Shown: positions 34,831 through 44,330, numbered from the stretch's first letter. The stretch is DNA of 64,000 nt from Niveispirillum fermenti (GCF_048066175.1 NZ_JBLTXA010000005.1:62001-126000), one strand, 5' to 3'. A program made the numbers and translations. The notes: generated by a model from the sequence alone, not told the origin.

Positions 34831-35054
34831 TCTGATACTATTTTGCAGTGCTCAGAACCTGTTGGTTCTGAGCACTGCCCTCAATCGCCGGCGCCAACAT
34901 TCATTGGCTTGGCGACGCCGCACGAGCCGTTGGCATGTGGGCGCCGGCGCTTGAGGTGCCGAAAACCTTGACCATCGGTCAAGATTTTCGGCCGCTGGCA
35001 TGATACGCGCCACTCGGCGCGGATACCGGGGTCAAGATTTCCCGATCCGGGTAT
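34831..35054. repeat. Intergenic hairpin element, copy B
   Basis: The longest copy. It has three stems. The first is a perfect 14-bp stem (34846-34859 with 34864-34877). The second is a 15-bp stem with one mismatch (34959-34973 with 34977-34991). The third, at 35023-35054, matches the last stem of copy A. CGCCGGCGCC and GGCGCCGGCG flank the middle. The element fills most of a 348-bp gene-free gap between the PYROXD2-like gene and the MFS gene and holds no open frame of note. Confidence 0.65.
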
Positions 35055-35076
35055 GAAAGGGCCGGAAGGAGCGTCA

Positions 35077-36381
35077 ATGGCCATCCCCCAGCCGATCCGC
35101 GATCTGTCGCCGCCCTTGCTGGCCAGCGCGCTCTATGCCGTGGGCTCGGGCCTGTTCCACACGCTGCTGCCGTTGCGGCTGGCGGCGGAGGGGCATTCGG
35201 CGGCGGCGGTCGGGTTGGCCGTCACGGGCTATTCCGGCGGGTTCCTGCTGGGCTGTCTGCTGTCGGAACGGCTGATCGTGCTGGTCGGCCATGTGCGGGC
35301 CTGTGCCGCCTTCTGCGCGGCGGCGGCCGCCGCCGTGCTGGGCTTCGACTGGCCCCTGCCGCTGGTGCTGATCATCGCCCTGCAGGTGGTCGGCGGGTGC
35401 AGCGCGGCGGCCCTGGCCACCGTCACCGAAAGCTGGCTGAACGAACGGGTGCTTCCGGCCTGGCGGGGACGGCTGCTGACCATCTATGTCATCCTGCTGT
35501 CGCTGTGCTGGGGGCTGGGCCAGGTGATCGCCATTGGCGTGGCGCCCACGGGCAGCCGGCTGCTGATCCTGGCCGCGCTGTTCCATGCCCTGTCGCTGGT
35601 GCCCATCGTGGCGCTGAAGGTCGAAAGCCCGCCCGTGCCGGCGCCCATCAGGCTGCAATGGCTGCGGGCCTTCCGCGTGTCGCCGGTGGGCGTCATGTGC
35701 TGCCTCTATACCGGCCTGGTGGCCGGAACCTTCGCCGGGATCGGCCCGCTCTACGGCGCCACGGTGGGATTCGGGCAGCAGGATATCGTTATCCTGATGG
35801 CCGTGATGCAGATCGGCGGGCTGGTCCTGCAATGGCCCGTGGGGGCGCTGTCGGACCGGTTCGACCGGCGCTTCCTGATGCTGGGCATGGCGATGGCCAT
35901 GGCGGTGGTCGCCATCGGCTTTCTGGGCGTGGGTCCGGCCACGCCCTTCTGGATCGCCTGCATCCTGTTCGCCGCCCTGGGCGGCCTGTCGGATGCCTTC
36001 TATCCCGTGGGCGTGGCCCATACCAATGACCGGGCACAGGCCGGGGAATATGTGGCCCTGTCGTCCAACCTGCTGCTGATCTGGGCCGGCGGGCGCACGG
36101 CCGGTCCCCTGGTCGGCACGGCAACGCTGGATGCGGGCGGCGGCGACGGGTTCTTCCTCTATGTCCTGGGGCTTTCCCTGCTGCTGGGCCTTTATGTCGC
36201 CTGGCGCCTGGCCCGCCGCCGCCGCGGCCTGCTGCGCGAGGAAACCGTGATCTATCCGCAAACCTCCCCCACCGTGTTCCAATGGTCGCCGCACCGGCCG
36301 CTGGACCCCGGCCCCCCGGAACAAGCAGCCGGGCATACACCCGATGACGCCAACAACCAGCCGAAAGGGCCCGCCCCATGA
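35077..36381 (+). CDS. MFS transporter (YcaD-like)
   Basis: A 434-residue 12-helix transporter. The N-terminus ALYAVGSGLFHTLLPLRLAAEG is followed by GLAVTGYSGGFLLGCLLSERLI, the YcaD/UMF2-type pattern. FDRRFLMLGMAMAMAVVAI marks the middle, where the second half begins. GGAAGGAG lies six bases before ATG 35077; an ATG 24 bp upstream is less likely. It overlaps the second Rieske gene by 4 bp, so uptake or export is tied to that enzyme's substrate or product. Confidence 0.85.
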   Translation: MAIPQPIRDLSPPLLASALYAVGSGLFHTLLPLRLAAEGHSAAAVGLAVTGYSGGFLLGCLLSERLIVLVGHVRACAAFCAAAAAAVLGFDWPLPLVLIIALQVVGGCSAAALATVTESWLNERVLPAWRGRLLTIYVILLSLCWGLGQVIAIGVAPTGSRLLILAALFHALSLVPIVALKVESPPVPAPIRLQWLRAFRVSPVGVMCCLYTGLVAGTFAGIGPLYGATVGFGQQDIVILMAVMQIGGLVLQWPVGALSDRFDRRFLMLGMAMAMAVVAIGFLGVGPATPFWIACILFAALGGLSDAFYPVGVAHTNDRAQAGEYVALSSNLLLIWAGGRTAGPLVGTATLDAGGGDGFFLYVLGLSLLLGLYVAWRLARRRRGLLREETVIYPQTSPTVFQWSPHRPLDPGPPEQAAGHTPDDANNQPKGPAP

Positions 36382-37520
36382 GCCTGCCCCCGCCCGCCCC
36401 CTCCCCGGCCGCAACCGACGCCGCGACGCTGGAAAAAAGCCTGCCGTCCCGCTACTACCATGACCCTTCCGTCTGGGCGCTGGAACGGGAGCGCATCTTC
36501 GCGCGCGAATGGGTCTGTGCGGCACGGGCGGAACAATTGCCGGGACCCGGCAGCCGCCTGCTGGTCGATATCGCAGGAGAGAGCATCCTGCTGACCCGTG
36601 CGGCCGACGGGCAGGTCCGCGGCTTCTACAATGTCTGCCGCCACCGCGGGGCGCAGCTATGCCAGACGGCGGCCGGGACGGCGGGAACGGCCGGGGCACC
36701 GGCCAGCCTGATCCGCTGTCCCTACCATTCCTGGGCCTATGGGCTGGATGGCCGCCTGATCGGCGCACCGCATATGAAGGAGGGGACGGATTTCCGCAAG
36801 GCCGACTTCTCCCTCCATCCCGTGGGCGTGGCGGTCTGGGGCGGCTTCGTCTTCGTCCACCTGACCCCGGCAGAGGCCATGCCCATTGCCGCACAGTTCG
36901 GGGAAATGCCGGAAAGGGTGAAGCGCTATCCCTTGTCGGACCTGCGCATCGGCCGCACCATCACCTATGACGTGGCCGCCAACTGGAAGATCCTGGCCGA
37001 GAATTATAACGAATGCTACCACTGCGCCGGGGTGCATCCGGAACTGTGCGAGGTGGTGCCCGCCTTCCGGGAGCGCGGCGGATCGGAACTGGACTGGTCA
37101 CGCGGTATCCCCCATCGGGAGGGGGCCTATACCTTCACGCCCAGCGGCACCACCAACCGTCCGCCCTTCCCCGGCCTGGATGCCGACGAGCAGGTCCGGC
37201 ACAAGGGCGAACTGGTCTATCCCAACCTGTTCATCAGCCTGGCCTGCGAGCATGTGGCCGCCTTCCTGCTGTTTCCCCGCGGGCCGGACCGGACGCAGGT
37301 GGTGGTGCATTTTCTGTTCGCCGCCGAGGAGATCGCCAGCCCGGACTTCACGCCGGAGGACACGGTCGATTTCTGGGACCTGGTGAACCGCCAGGACTGG
37401 GCCATCTGCGAAAGCGTGCAACGGGGCACGGGCTCGCGCATCCATACCCATGGCTATTACGCGCCCATGGAGGATTGGAACCTGGATATCCGCCGCTATG
37501 TCCTGGACCGGATCGGCTGA
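36378..37520 (+). CDS. Rieske oxygenase alpha subunit, betaine/choline monooxygenase-like
   Basis: A 380-residue Rieske oxygenase. The [2Fe-2S] ligands are Cys87, His89, Cys114 and His117. The iron-site segment ENYNECYHCAGVHPELCEVVP carries His215 and His220. ENYNECYHC is characteristic of the choline/glycine-betaine/stachydrine group (GbcA, CMO, Stc2). It is translationally coupled to the MFS gene. The partner ferredoxin reductase (GbcB-type) is not in the window. A trimethylated or dimethylated ammonium compound is the best class of substrate; identity is unknown. Confidence 0.88.
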   Translation: MSLPPPAPSPAATDAATLEKSLPSRYYHDPSVWALERERIFAREWVCAARAEQLPGPGSRLLVDIAGESILLTRAADGQVRGFYNVCRHRGAQLCQTAAGTAGTAGAPASLIRCPYHSWAYGLDGRLIGAPHMKEGTDFRKADFSLHPVGVAVWGGFVFVHLTPAEAMPIAAQFGEMPERVKRYPLSDLRIGRTITYDVAANWKILAENYNECYHCAGVHPELCEVVPAFRERGGSELDWSRGIPHREGAYTFTPSGTTNRPPFPGLDADEQVRHKGELVYPNLFISLACEHVAAFLLFPRGPDRTQVVVHFLFAAEEIASPDFTPEDTVDFWDLVNRQDWAICESVQRGTGSRIHTHGYYAPMEDWNLDIRRYVLDRIG

Positions 37521-37554
37521 GCGGCAAAAGTGTGCCGCAGCGCCAAAACGTCTA

Positions 37555-37570
37555 TTGAACGAACGATCAA
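37555..37570. promoter_or_regulatory. Candidate TetR operator, site 3 (TonB receptor promoter)
   Basis: TTGAACGAACGATCAA lies 102 bp before the TonB receptor start. Half-sites are TTGAACG and TTGATCG. A single extra half-site, CGTTCAA, occurs 19 bp downstream at 37590-37596. Confidence 0.65.
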
Positions 37571-37672
37571 CTGCTGATACCGTTCTGGACGTTCAACGAT
37601 AGCAGACAAAAGAATCGCTACGTCGGGCGGCTTCACGGGTAAATTCCCTCCAATCACATGGGAGTCTGGGCC

Positions 37673-40504
37673 ATGCGATGTCATCGCCGTGGACGGGGCG
37701 GGCTTGCGCGCACCCTGACGGGTACCGCCGGTATCCTGGCAATCCTCATGGGCGCCGCCGCGACGCCCGGGCAGGCACAAGCCGCCGATCCGGCCGCCGA
37801 TCTGGAAATCGAGGAAATCATCGTCACGGGCTCACGCCTGCGCATGGGACCGGCCGAAAGCCCCAACCCCATTTCGGTCGTGACGGACGAGGCCATCGCG
37901 CGCACCGGCGCCACCACGATGGAACAGTTCCTGGCCAAGCTGCCGGCGGCCGACTTCACGGGCGGCGTGTCGGCCGGCACCGTCTATGGCGGGGGCGGCG
38001 CCTCTTCCATCGGGTTACGCAACCTGGGGGCCCAGCGCACCCTGGTGCTGGTCAACGGCCAGCGCTTCATCGGCACGGATTTTCCGTTCGCCTCCAGCAC
38101 CACGGTCGATCTCAACAACATTCCCGTTTCGATGATCGACCGGGTGGAGGTGCTGCGCGACGGCGCCTCGTCGGTCTATGGCGCCGACGCCATCGGTGGT
38201 GTCATCAACGTCATCCTGAAGAACCGGTTCCAGGGCACGAAGGTCGACCTGTCGATCGGCACGACCACGCATGGCGACGGCATGACCTATGGCGGGTCGG
38301 TGACCAGCGGCTTCGACCTTGGCAGCCGGGGCTCCCTGGTCCTGAACGTCGCCGCAGACCGGCGGGACGCGATCAAGGCCAGGGATCGCGGCTGGGCCAC
38401 CAACCAGTATGAGGACGTGCCCTATACCGGGCTCTACAACGTCTCCTATGTTCCGTTCGGCACCATCGCCCGGACCAGCGGCGGCACGCTCTACTATTAC
38501 AGCGCGTCGGCCCCGCCGCATGATGCCTATGACACGGCCTTCTTCCTGGCCAACAGGGACAGGCTGCCGGACGGACTGATCTTCAATGACGATGCCTGGT
38601 GCAATCCCTGCCAGGATTTCTCCCAATTGCCCAATCTGACGGGCAAGCTGGAAAGGCGGCAGGTGAACGCCGTCGGCTCCTACGCGCTGACGGAGGATGT
38701 GACGCTGAAATTCCGGGGCCTTTACACCCGGCGCGACAGCGAGGAGGTCTATTCCCCGGCCATCCTGGGCTATTACAGCGCCACGCCGAAATTCCCCTAT
38801 GGCATCTATGTGCCCGCGACATTGCCGGATGGCAGTCCCCATCCCTACAATCCCTATGGCGAGGATGTCAGCTTCGACAGCCGCCTGCCGCTGGAATACC
38901 GGCGCGGCTACCGGGACAAGATCGACACCTATCAGGCCTCCCTGGGGCTGGAGGGCACGGCCTGGACGGATTTCGACTGGGAACTGGGCGCCAGCTACGG
39001 CCTGTCGAAATCGGCCTATTCCACGCCGCGCATGATCGATTTCCGCCGCGCAGCGCAGGTGGCCGGGATGGAGGCCTGCACCGCCGCCGACAGTGCGGCC
39101 GGCTGTTCGGTCGGCAATTTCCTGGGCTACAACCAGTTGACGGCGCAGCAGATCGATTATTTCACCTATACCGAGGATAATCGAAGCGAAATCAGCCATC
39201 ATTACGTGCATGGCAATATCTCCGGCCCCGTGGCCATGCTGCCGGCCGGCGCGCTGCGCATGGGCACGGGCTTCGAGTTCCGCACCGAAAAGGGCAAGGT
39301 GACGCCGGATGCCGTGGTGCAGGCCGGCGACGGCGAGCGCTACACCACGGCCAGTTCCGGCAGTTACGACGTGTCGTCAGCCTATGTGGAGGCGCTGGTG
39401 CCGCTGCTGAGGGACCAGCCGCTGGCCGAGGCGCTGACCCTGGCAGCGTCCGGCCGCTTCGACCATTATTCGGCCTTCGGCGATGCCTGGACCTGGAAAC
39501 TGGGGCTGGATCACCGGGTCAATGACAGTTTCCGCCTGCGCGGCGCCCGTTCCACGGGCTTCCTCGCCCCGCAGATCAAGCAGCTCTATGGCGGCGTCTT
39601 CCTGGATACCAAGTACCAGTCGGACCCGTGCGCGCAGGGCGGCACCTATGCCGACCAGGGCGTCTGTGCCCGGCAACTGGCCGAACTGGGGGTCGGTGGA
39701 TCGGGCGATGTCGAACAGTTCGGATCGATGGCCGTGCTGCGCGGCGGCAACCCGGACCTGCAGCCGGAAAAGTCCGGCGAATGGTCGGCCGGCATGGTCG
39801 TGACACCGGCCGCCCTGCCGGGTCTGGCCATCACGGCCGATTATTACCGCGTGAAGATCCGGGGCCTGATCTCCGAACAGGATCTGGGCAGCATCCTGGA
39901 GGCCTGCTATGGCCAGGACGACCCGGCCGCCTGCGCCAAGATCAACCGCGTTCCCGGCACAGGCCAGATTCTGAATGTCGAAAGCGTGCTGATCAATGCC
40001 GGCCGGCGCCTGACCAGCGGCATCGATGTCGGCCTCGATTACGTGTTCGACCTGGACGCGGTGGGCCGCATCGCCCTGTCGGGGGAAGCCAAGTACACGA
40101 TCGAGGATAAGCGGACCAGCGTGACGGGCGGCACCGTGGATTATGTCGGTCTTTTCCTGGGGGACGAGGCGTCGCCGCGCTGGAAGGGCAAGCTGGGCGC
40201 CATCCTGACGCGCGAGGACTGGAGCGTCGGCTGGTCCACGCGCTATTACGGCCGCGTGGAATGCGCGCCCAACAATTGCTATGTGGCGCCCGACTATTTC
40301 GGGGATTACGCGCCGTCGGTCTTCTATCATGACCTGTCGGCAACCTATTCCTGGCAGGGTCTGGACCTGTCGGCCGGGGTGGAGAACATCTTCGACAAGG
40401 ACCCGCCCTATGTCGTGGGCGGTGCCCAGATCAATACACTGACCTCGGCCGGCTATGACCTGATCGGACGCTTCTTCTATCTGAAGGCCTCCTACACGTT
40501 CTAA
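37673..40504 (+). CDS. TonB-dependent outer-membrane receptor
   Basis: A 943-residue receptor for active uptake across the outer membrane. A signal peptide (MRCHRRGRGGLARTLTGTAGILAILMGAAATPGQAQA) precedes a TonB-box-like EEIIVTGSRL. The plug follows (ISVVTDEAIARTGATTMEQFLAKLPAADF; IGLRNLGAQRTLVLVNGQRF; VEVLRDGASSVYGADAIGGVINVI). The beta barrel ends in an aromatic residue, YLKASYTF. GGGAG lies eight bases before ATG 37673, so I prefer it to the ATG five codons upstream. The plug style (large, no STN) is that of sphingomonad and caulobacter receptors for plant compounds. It is co-located with the Tat-exported binding protein. Confidence 0.92.
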   Translation: MRCHRRGRGGLARTLTGTAGILAILMGAAATPGQAQAADPAADLEIEEIIVTGSRLRMGPAESPNPISVVTDEAIARTGATTMEQFLAKLPAADFTGGVSAGTVYGGGGASSIGLRNLGAQRTLVLVNGQRFIGTDFPFASSTTVDLNNIPVSMIDRVEVLRDGASSVYGADAIGGVINVILKNRFQGTKVDLSIGTTTHGDGMTYGGSVTSGFDLGSRGSLVLNVAADRRDAIKARDRGWATNQYEDVPYTGLYNVSYVPFGTIARTSGGTLYYYSASAPPHDAYDTAFFLANRDRLPDGLIFNDDAWCNPCQDFSQLPNLTGKLERRQVNAVGSYALTEDVTLKFRGLYTRRDSEEVYSPAILGYYSATPKFPYGIYVPATLPDGSPHPYNPYGEDVSFDSRLPLEYRRGYRDKIDTYQASLGLEGTAWTDFDWELGASYGLSKSAYSTPRMIDFRRAAQVAGMEACTAADSAAGCSVGNFLGYNQLTAQQIDYFTYTEDNRSEISHHYVHGNISGPVAMLPAGALRMGTGFEFRTEKGKVTPDAVVQAGDGERYTTASSGSYDVSSAYVEALVPLLRDQPLAEALTLAASGRFDHYSAFGDAWTWKLGLDHRVNDSFRLRGARSTGFLAPQIKQLYGGVFLDTKYQSDPCAQGGTYADQGVCARQLAELGVGGSGDVEQFGSMAVLRGGNPDLQPEKSGEWSAGMVVTPAALPGLAITADYYRVKIRGLISEQDLGSILEACYGQDDPAACAKINRVPGTGQILNVESVLINAGRRLTSGIDVGLDYVFDLDAVGRIALSGEAKYTIEDKRTSVTGGTVDYVGLFLGDEASPRWKGKLGAILTREDWSVGWSTRYYGRVECAPNNCYVAPDYFGDYAPSVFYHDLSATYSWQGLDLSAGVENIFDKDPPYVVGGAQINTLTSAGYDLIGRFFYLKASYTF

Positions 40505-40615
40505 CCTTCCTGGACAGGATGGGGTGGCCGTCGTCACACCGGTGATGTGCCGGACTGATGTCGTGCCACCCTTCCTGTCCCCCGTCCGGTGAAGCTGGAA
40601 AGGACCGCGCCGCCC

Positions 40616-42241
40616 ATGATCGTCCCCGCCGCCTCCGCCCCTGTCCTTTCCCGGCGGGGCCTGCTGTCGGGCCTGGCCGGGCTGGGGATAGCGGGGACGT
40701 GGCTACCGGGATCGTCGGTCCTGGCGCAGGGCGACGACTGGCTGCATCTGCGGGTGCGCAGCGATATCGGCACGCTGGACCCCGCCCTGCACCGGGGCAA
40801 CATGGAGGAGGAGATCATCCGCTGCCTCCATGTTACCCTGAACCGGCTGACCGATTTCCGCCAGCCGCTGGAATCCTCGCCCGCCGCGGCACAGAGGCTG
40901 GAATGGCTGGATCCGTTGCGGCTGCTCTTCACGCTGCGCCGCGGACTGGTCTGGACCGGCGACTATGGTCCGGTCACGGCTTCCGACGTGAAATTCTCCA
41001 TGGAACGCATTGCCGATCCGGCGACCGCCTCGCCCTGGTTCTCCTATTTCGACATGCTGGAGCAGGTGGAGGTGGTGGATGACCGCACCGGCATCCTGCA
41101 TCTGAAGGAGCCGCGGCCGGCCTTCCTGCTCACCTCACTGCCCTGGTATGGCGGGCATATCGTCTGTGAAAAGGCCGTGCGGGCCTTGCCGCCGGGCACG
41201 CACGCACCCCTGCCCCCGGCCACCTGCGGCCCCTACATGATCGATCATTGGCGGCCGGGGCAGGAAATGCGGCTGGCCGCCAACCCGGCCTGGACGGGAC
41301 CGCGCCCCGCCTTCTCCCGCATCCGCCTGTCGGTCATCCTGGATGATGACGTGGCGATCCTGGCCTATCAGGCGCGGTCGCTGGCCTTGACCAACATCTC
41401 CGTCAACACGCTGGCCCTGCTGCAAAAGCGCAACCTGCCGGCCACGACGCTGATCGCGGAGCCGGGAAACAACCTGATGTGGCTGACGCTGAACATGGAC
41501 AATCCGGCCCTGGCCGACATCCGCATCCGCCGGGCCATCCAGCATGCCATCAATGTCGACGACATCATCCAGGCCGTCTATGCCGGCATCGCGCAGCCGG
41601 CGACAGGCATCATCCCGGACGGGATGACCGGCCATCGCGATGCCAATCTGGTGGCAGGCAACGACCCCGACGCCGCCCGCCGGCTGCTGGATGCGGCGGG
41701 GGTGGAGACGCTGGATCTGACGCTGTCCATCGTCAACAATACGACCAACATGACCATCGCCCAGATCATCCAGGCGCATCTGCGCGATGTGGGCATCCAT
41801 GTCCGCATCCTGCCCTATGACGAGGGCACCTACTGGACGCTGGGCGATCAGTCGCTGGGGGCGCAATGGCGCGATCAGCAGCTTGTCCTGATGAATTTCG
41901 CGGGCGGGGTCGACCCGTCGGACAATACGCTGTGGTTCCTGTCGGCCCAGGTCGGCGCCCTCAACTGGTCGCGCTTCGCCGATCCAGAATATGACGGCCT
42001 GCACCAGGCAGCGCTGGTGGAGACCGATCCGTCCCGGCGCGACGCCATGTACCGCCGGATGCAGGACCTGATGGAACTGTCCGGCGGCTTCTGCTTCCTG
42101 ACCCATGGCATCATCACCATCGTGCATGAGGACAGGCTTTCGCCCTGCATCCTGGCCGACGGGCTGCTGGACCTGCCCCGCATGGCAAGGGCCGGGCAAG
42201 CAGCCGTCCCCGCCACCCCGCCCGAGAGCACCGCGCCATGA
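40616..42241 (+). CDS. Peptide/nickel-type ABC substrate-binding protein (SBP_bac_5)
   Basis: A 541-residue periplasmic binding protein of the DppA/OppA family. The N-terminus has a twin-arginine element (SRRGLLSGLAGLGIAG) and a signal ending near SVLAQ, so Tat export is likely. RSDIGTLDPALHRGNMEEEIIRCLHVTLNRL begins the mature family core, and YDGLHQAALVETDPSRRDAMYRRMQDLM ends it. No ABC permease or ATPase genes are in the neighbourhood. ATG 40616 follows GGAAAGGA; a GTG 27 bp upstream is possible. The ligand may be a peptide or an amine-containing conjugate. Confidence 0.88.
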   Translation: MIVPAASAPVLSRRGLLSGLAGLGIAGTWLPGSSVLAQGDDWLHLRVRSDIGTLDPALHRGNMEEEIIRCLHVTLNRLTDFRQPLESSPAAAQRLEWLDPLRLLFTLRRGLVWTGDYGPVTASDVKFSMERIADPATASPWFSYFDMLEQVEVVDDRTGILHLKEPRPAFLLTSLPWYGGHIVCEKAVRALPPGTHAPLPPATCGPYMIDHWRPGQEMRLAANPAWTGPRPAFSRIRLSVILDDDVAILAYQARSLALTNISVNTLALLQKRNLPATTLIAEPGNNLMWLTLNMDNPALADIRIRRAIQHAINVDDIIQAVYAGIAQPATGIIPDGMTGHRDANLVAGNDPDAARRLLDAAGVETLDLTLSIVNNTTNMTIAQIIQAHLRDVGIHVRILPYDEGTYWTLGDQSLGAQWRDQQLVLMNFAGGVDPSDNTLWFLSAQVGALNWSRFADPEYDGLHQAALVETDPSRRDAMYRRMQDLMELSGGFCFLTHGIITIVHEDRLSPCILADGLLDLPRMARAGQAAVPATPPESTAP

Positions 42242-44268
42242 CACGCACCGTCACCGACCTGCCGCACCGGGTGGAAACCCGCGACCCCGTCTTCATCACC
42301 CTGCCCGACGGTACACGGCTGGCCGCCACGCTTTGGCTGCCCGTGGACGCGGACATCCGGCCCGTGCCGGCCGTGGTTGAACTGCTGCCCTATCGCCGGC
42401 GCGATGGCACCATCTTCCGCGACCTGCGCAATCAGCCCTATGTCGCCGGCCATGGCTATGCCTGCCTGCGCGTGGATATCCGCGGGTCCGGCGACAGCGA
42501 CGGCGTGCTGGAAGATGAGTATCTGCCGCTGGAACAGGAAGATGCCTGCCACGTCATCGAATGGGCCGCCGCCCAGCCCTGGTGTACCGGCGATGTGGGC
42601 ATGTGGGGCCTGTCCTGGGGCGGTTTCAACGGGTTGCAGGCGGCGGCGCGGCGGCCGAAGGGCCTGAGGGCCGTGATCAGCATGTATGCGTCCGACGACC
42701 GCTATGCCGACGACGTGCATTTCATGGGCGGGTCGCTGCTGACCGAAGACCCGATGTGGTCCGCCTTCATCCTGGCCCTGAACGCCATGCCGCCCGACCC
42801 CGCCATCGTCGGCGATGCCTGGCGGGAGATGTGGCAGCGGCGGCTGGACGCCAACCGCTGCTGGTCGGAAACCTGGCTGGCCCACCAGCGCCGGGATGCC
42901 TATTGGAAACAAGGATCGGTGTGCGAGGATTATGGCGCCATCGACATCCCCATCTATGCCGTGGCGGGCTGGGACGACAGCTATTCCAACGCCATGTTCC
43001 GGCTGCTGGCAGGGCTGAAGGGACCGCGCAAGGGGCTGGTCGGCCCCTGGAGCCATGCCCATCCCAATGCCGGCTCCCCTGGTCCCCTGATCGGGTTCCT
43101 GCAGGAGACGATCCGCTGGTGGGACCACTGGCTGAAGGGGATCGACAACGGCATCATGGACGAGCCCATGCTGCGCGCCTGGATCAACGACGCCAAGCCG
43201 CCGCGCGCCTTCTATACCGAGCATCCAGGCCAGTGGGTGGCCGAACCCTGCTGGCCCCCGCGGGAGGATCGCGACCATGTCCTGCACCTGAATGCCGGCT
43301 GGCTGCATGAACAGCCGCATCCCGGCCCCTGGATGCGCCTGCGCTCCCCCGCCAATGCCGGGCGGGATTGCGGACGCTGGGGCGGCTATGGCGGCGACGC
43401 ACCCGACATGGCCATCGACCAGCGGCGGGAGGACGGGGCCGGCCTGTCTTTCGATACCGCCCCGCTGGAACGGGAAATGGTGCTGCTGGGTGCCCCCGTG
43501 GTGGAACTGGTCGCGCAAAGCGACGCGCCGCACGGTACCGTGACGGCCCGGCTCTGCGCCGTGGCGCCGGACGGCACCTCCGCCCTGCTGACCTGGGGGA
43601 CACTCAATCTGGCCTTCCGCGACGGGTTCGACGCGCCGCGGCCCCTGGCACCCGGCCGGCATTTCACAGTCAGGCTGGCGCTGAACGAGATCGGCACCCG
43701 CGTGCCGGCCGGCCATCGCCTGCGCCTGTCGCTGGCCAATCAGCATTGGCCCATCCTGTGGCCGCAGCCCGGCCGGCCGGCTCTGGACATGCCGGCCGGT
43801 GTCAGCCGCCTGCGCCTGCCCGTGCGCCAGCGGCGGGCCGACGATGCGCGGCTGGTCCCCTTCGGCCCGGCAGAGGCCACGCCCGGCGTCCCCTGCACCG
43901 AGGAACGCCCCACCCGCCACACCCGCCGCATCACGGAGGATGTGGCCACGGGGGAGCAGACCATCGACATGATGACGGATTTCGGCCGCTACCGCCTGTC
44001 GGAAACCGGGCTGATCAGTGACAATGTGGCGCGCGACATCTTCACGATCCGCGCTGACGACCCGCAAAGCGCCCGCCTGGCCAGCAGCTATACCATCGCC
44101 TGCGACCTGGGCACCGCCGCCCGCGGTGAAATCCTGATCGAGGCGCGGATCGACATGTGGGCCGATGCCCGGCACTTCCACCTGGATTGGCAGGTGGAAG
44201 TGCAGGAAGGCGGAGAACGCCTGCACATCCAGGCCGACCGGCTGGCCATCCCGCGTGACGGAATGTGA
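42238..44268 (+). CDS. CocE/NonD-family hydrolase (X-Pro dipeptidyl-peptidase-like)
   Basis: A 676-residue alpha/beta hydrolase. The nucleophile lies in WGLSWGGF (Ser126), inside MWGLSWGGFNGLQAAA; the acid and histidine follow in WDDSYSNAM near 242 and GPWSHAHPN near 276. A C-terminal jelly-roll domain (from about residue 390, VVELVAQSDAPHGTVTARL) is typical of the CocE/PepX family, which splits esters or X-Pro dipeptides. There is no signal peptide, so it acts in the cytoplasm. It overlaps the binding-protein gene by 4 bp, tying hydrolysis of the imported compound to the uptake genes. Confidence 0.9.
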   Translation: MTRTVTDLPHRVETRDPVFITLPDGTRLAATLWLPVDADIRPVPAVVELLPYRRRDGTIFRDLRNQPYVAGHGYACLRVDIRGSGDSDGVLEDEYLPLEQEDACHVIEWAAAQPWCTGDVGMWGLSWGGFNGLQAAARRPKGLRAVISMYASDDRYADDVHFMGGSLLTEDPMWSAFILALNAMPPDPAIVGDAWREMWQRRLDANRCWSETWLAHQRRDAYWKQGSVCEDYGAIDIPIYAVAGWDDSYSNAMFRLLAGLKGPRKGLVGPWSHAHPNAGSPGPLIGFLQETIRWWDHWLKGIDNGIMDEPMLRAWINDAKPPRAFYTEHPGQWVAEPCWPPREDRDHVLHLNAGWLHEQPHPGPWMRLRSPANAGRDCGRWGGYGGDAPDMAIDQRREDGAGLSFDTAPLEREMVLLGAPVVELVAQSDAPHGTVTARLCAVAPDGTSALLTWGTLNLAFRDGFDAPRPLAPGRHFTVRLALNEIGTRVPAGHRLRLSLANQHWPILWPQPGRPALDMPAGVSRLRLPVRQRRADDARLVPFGPAEATPGVPCTEERPTRHTRRITEDVATGEQTIDMMTDFGRYRLSETGLISDNVARDIFTIRADDPQSARLASSYTIACDLGTAARGEILIEARIDMWADARHFHLDWQVEVQEGGERLHIQADRLAIPRDGM

Positions 44269-44314
44269 AGACAGGCGGCATGCAGGCCGCCCCGGGACCT
44301 GTCACATCTTCTTA

Positions 44315-44330
44315 TTGAACGAACGTACAA
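44315..44330. promoter_or_regulatory. Candidate TetR operator, site 4 (TMADH-like gene promoter)
   Basis: TTGAACGAACGTACAA is the best dyad of the four, with halves TTGAACG and TTGTACG. It lies 48 bp before the preferred start of the demethylase gene. Confidence 0.7.

Noticed and set aside
31624..44330. Reading the TTGWACG dyads as insertion-sequence ends or attachment sites
   Set aside because: There is no transposase or target duplication, and all copies sit in promoter positions of one gene set.
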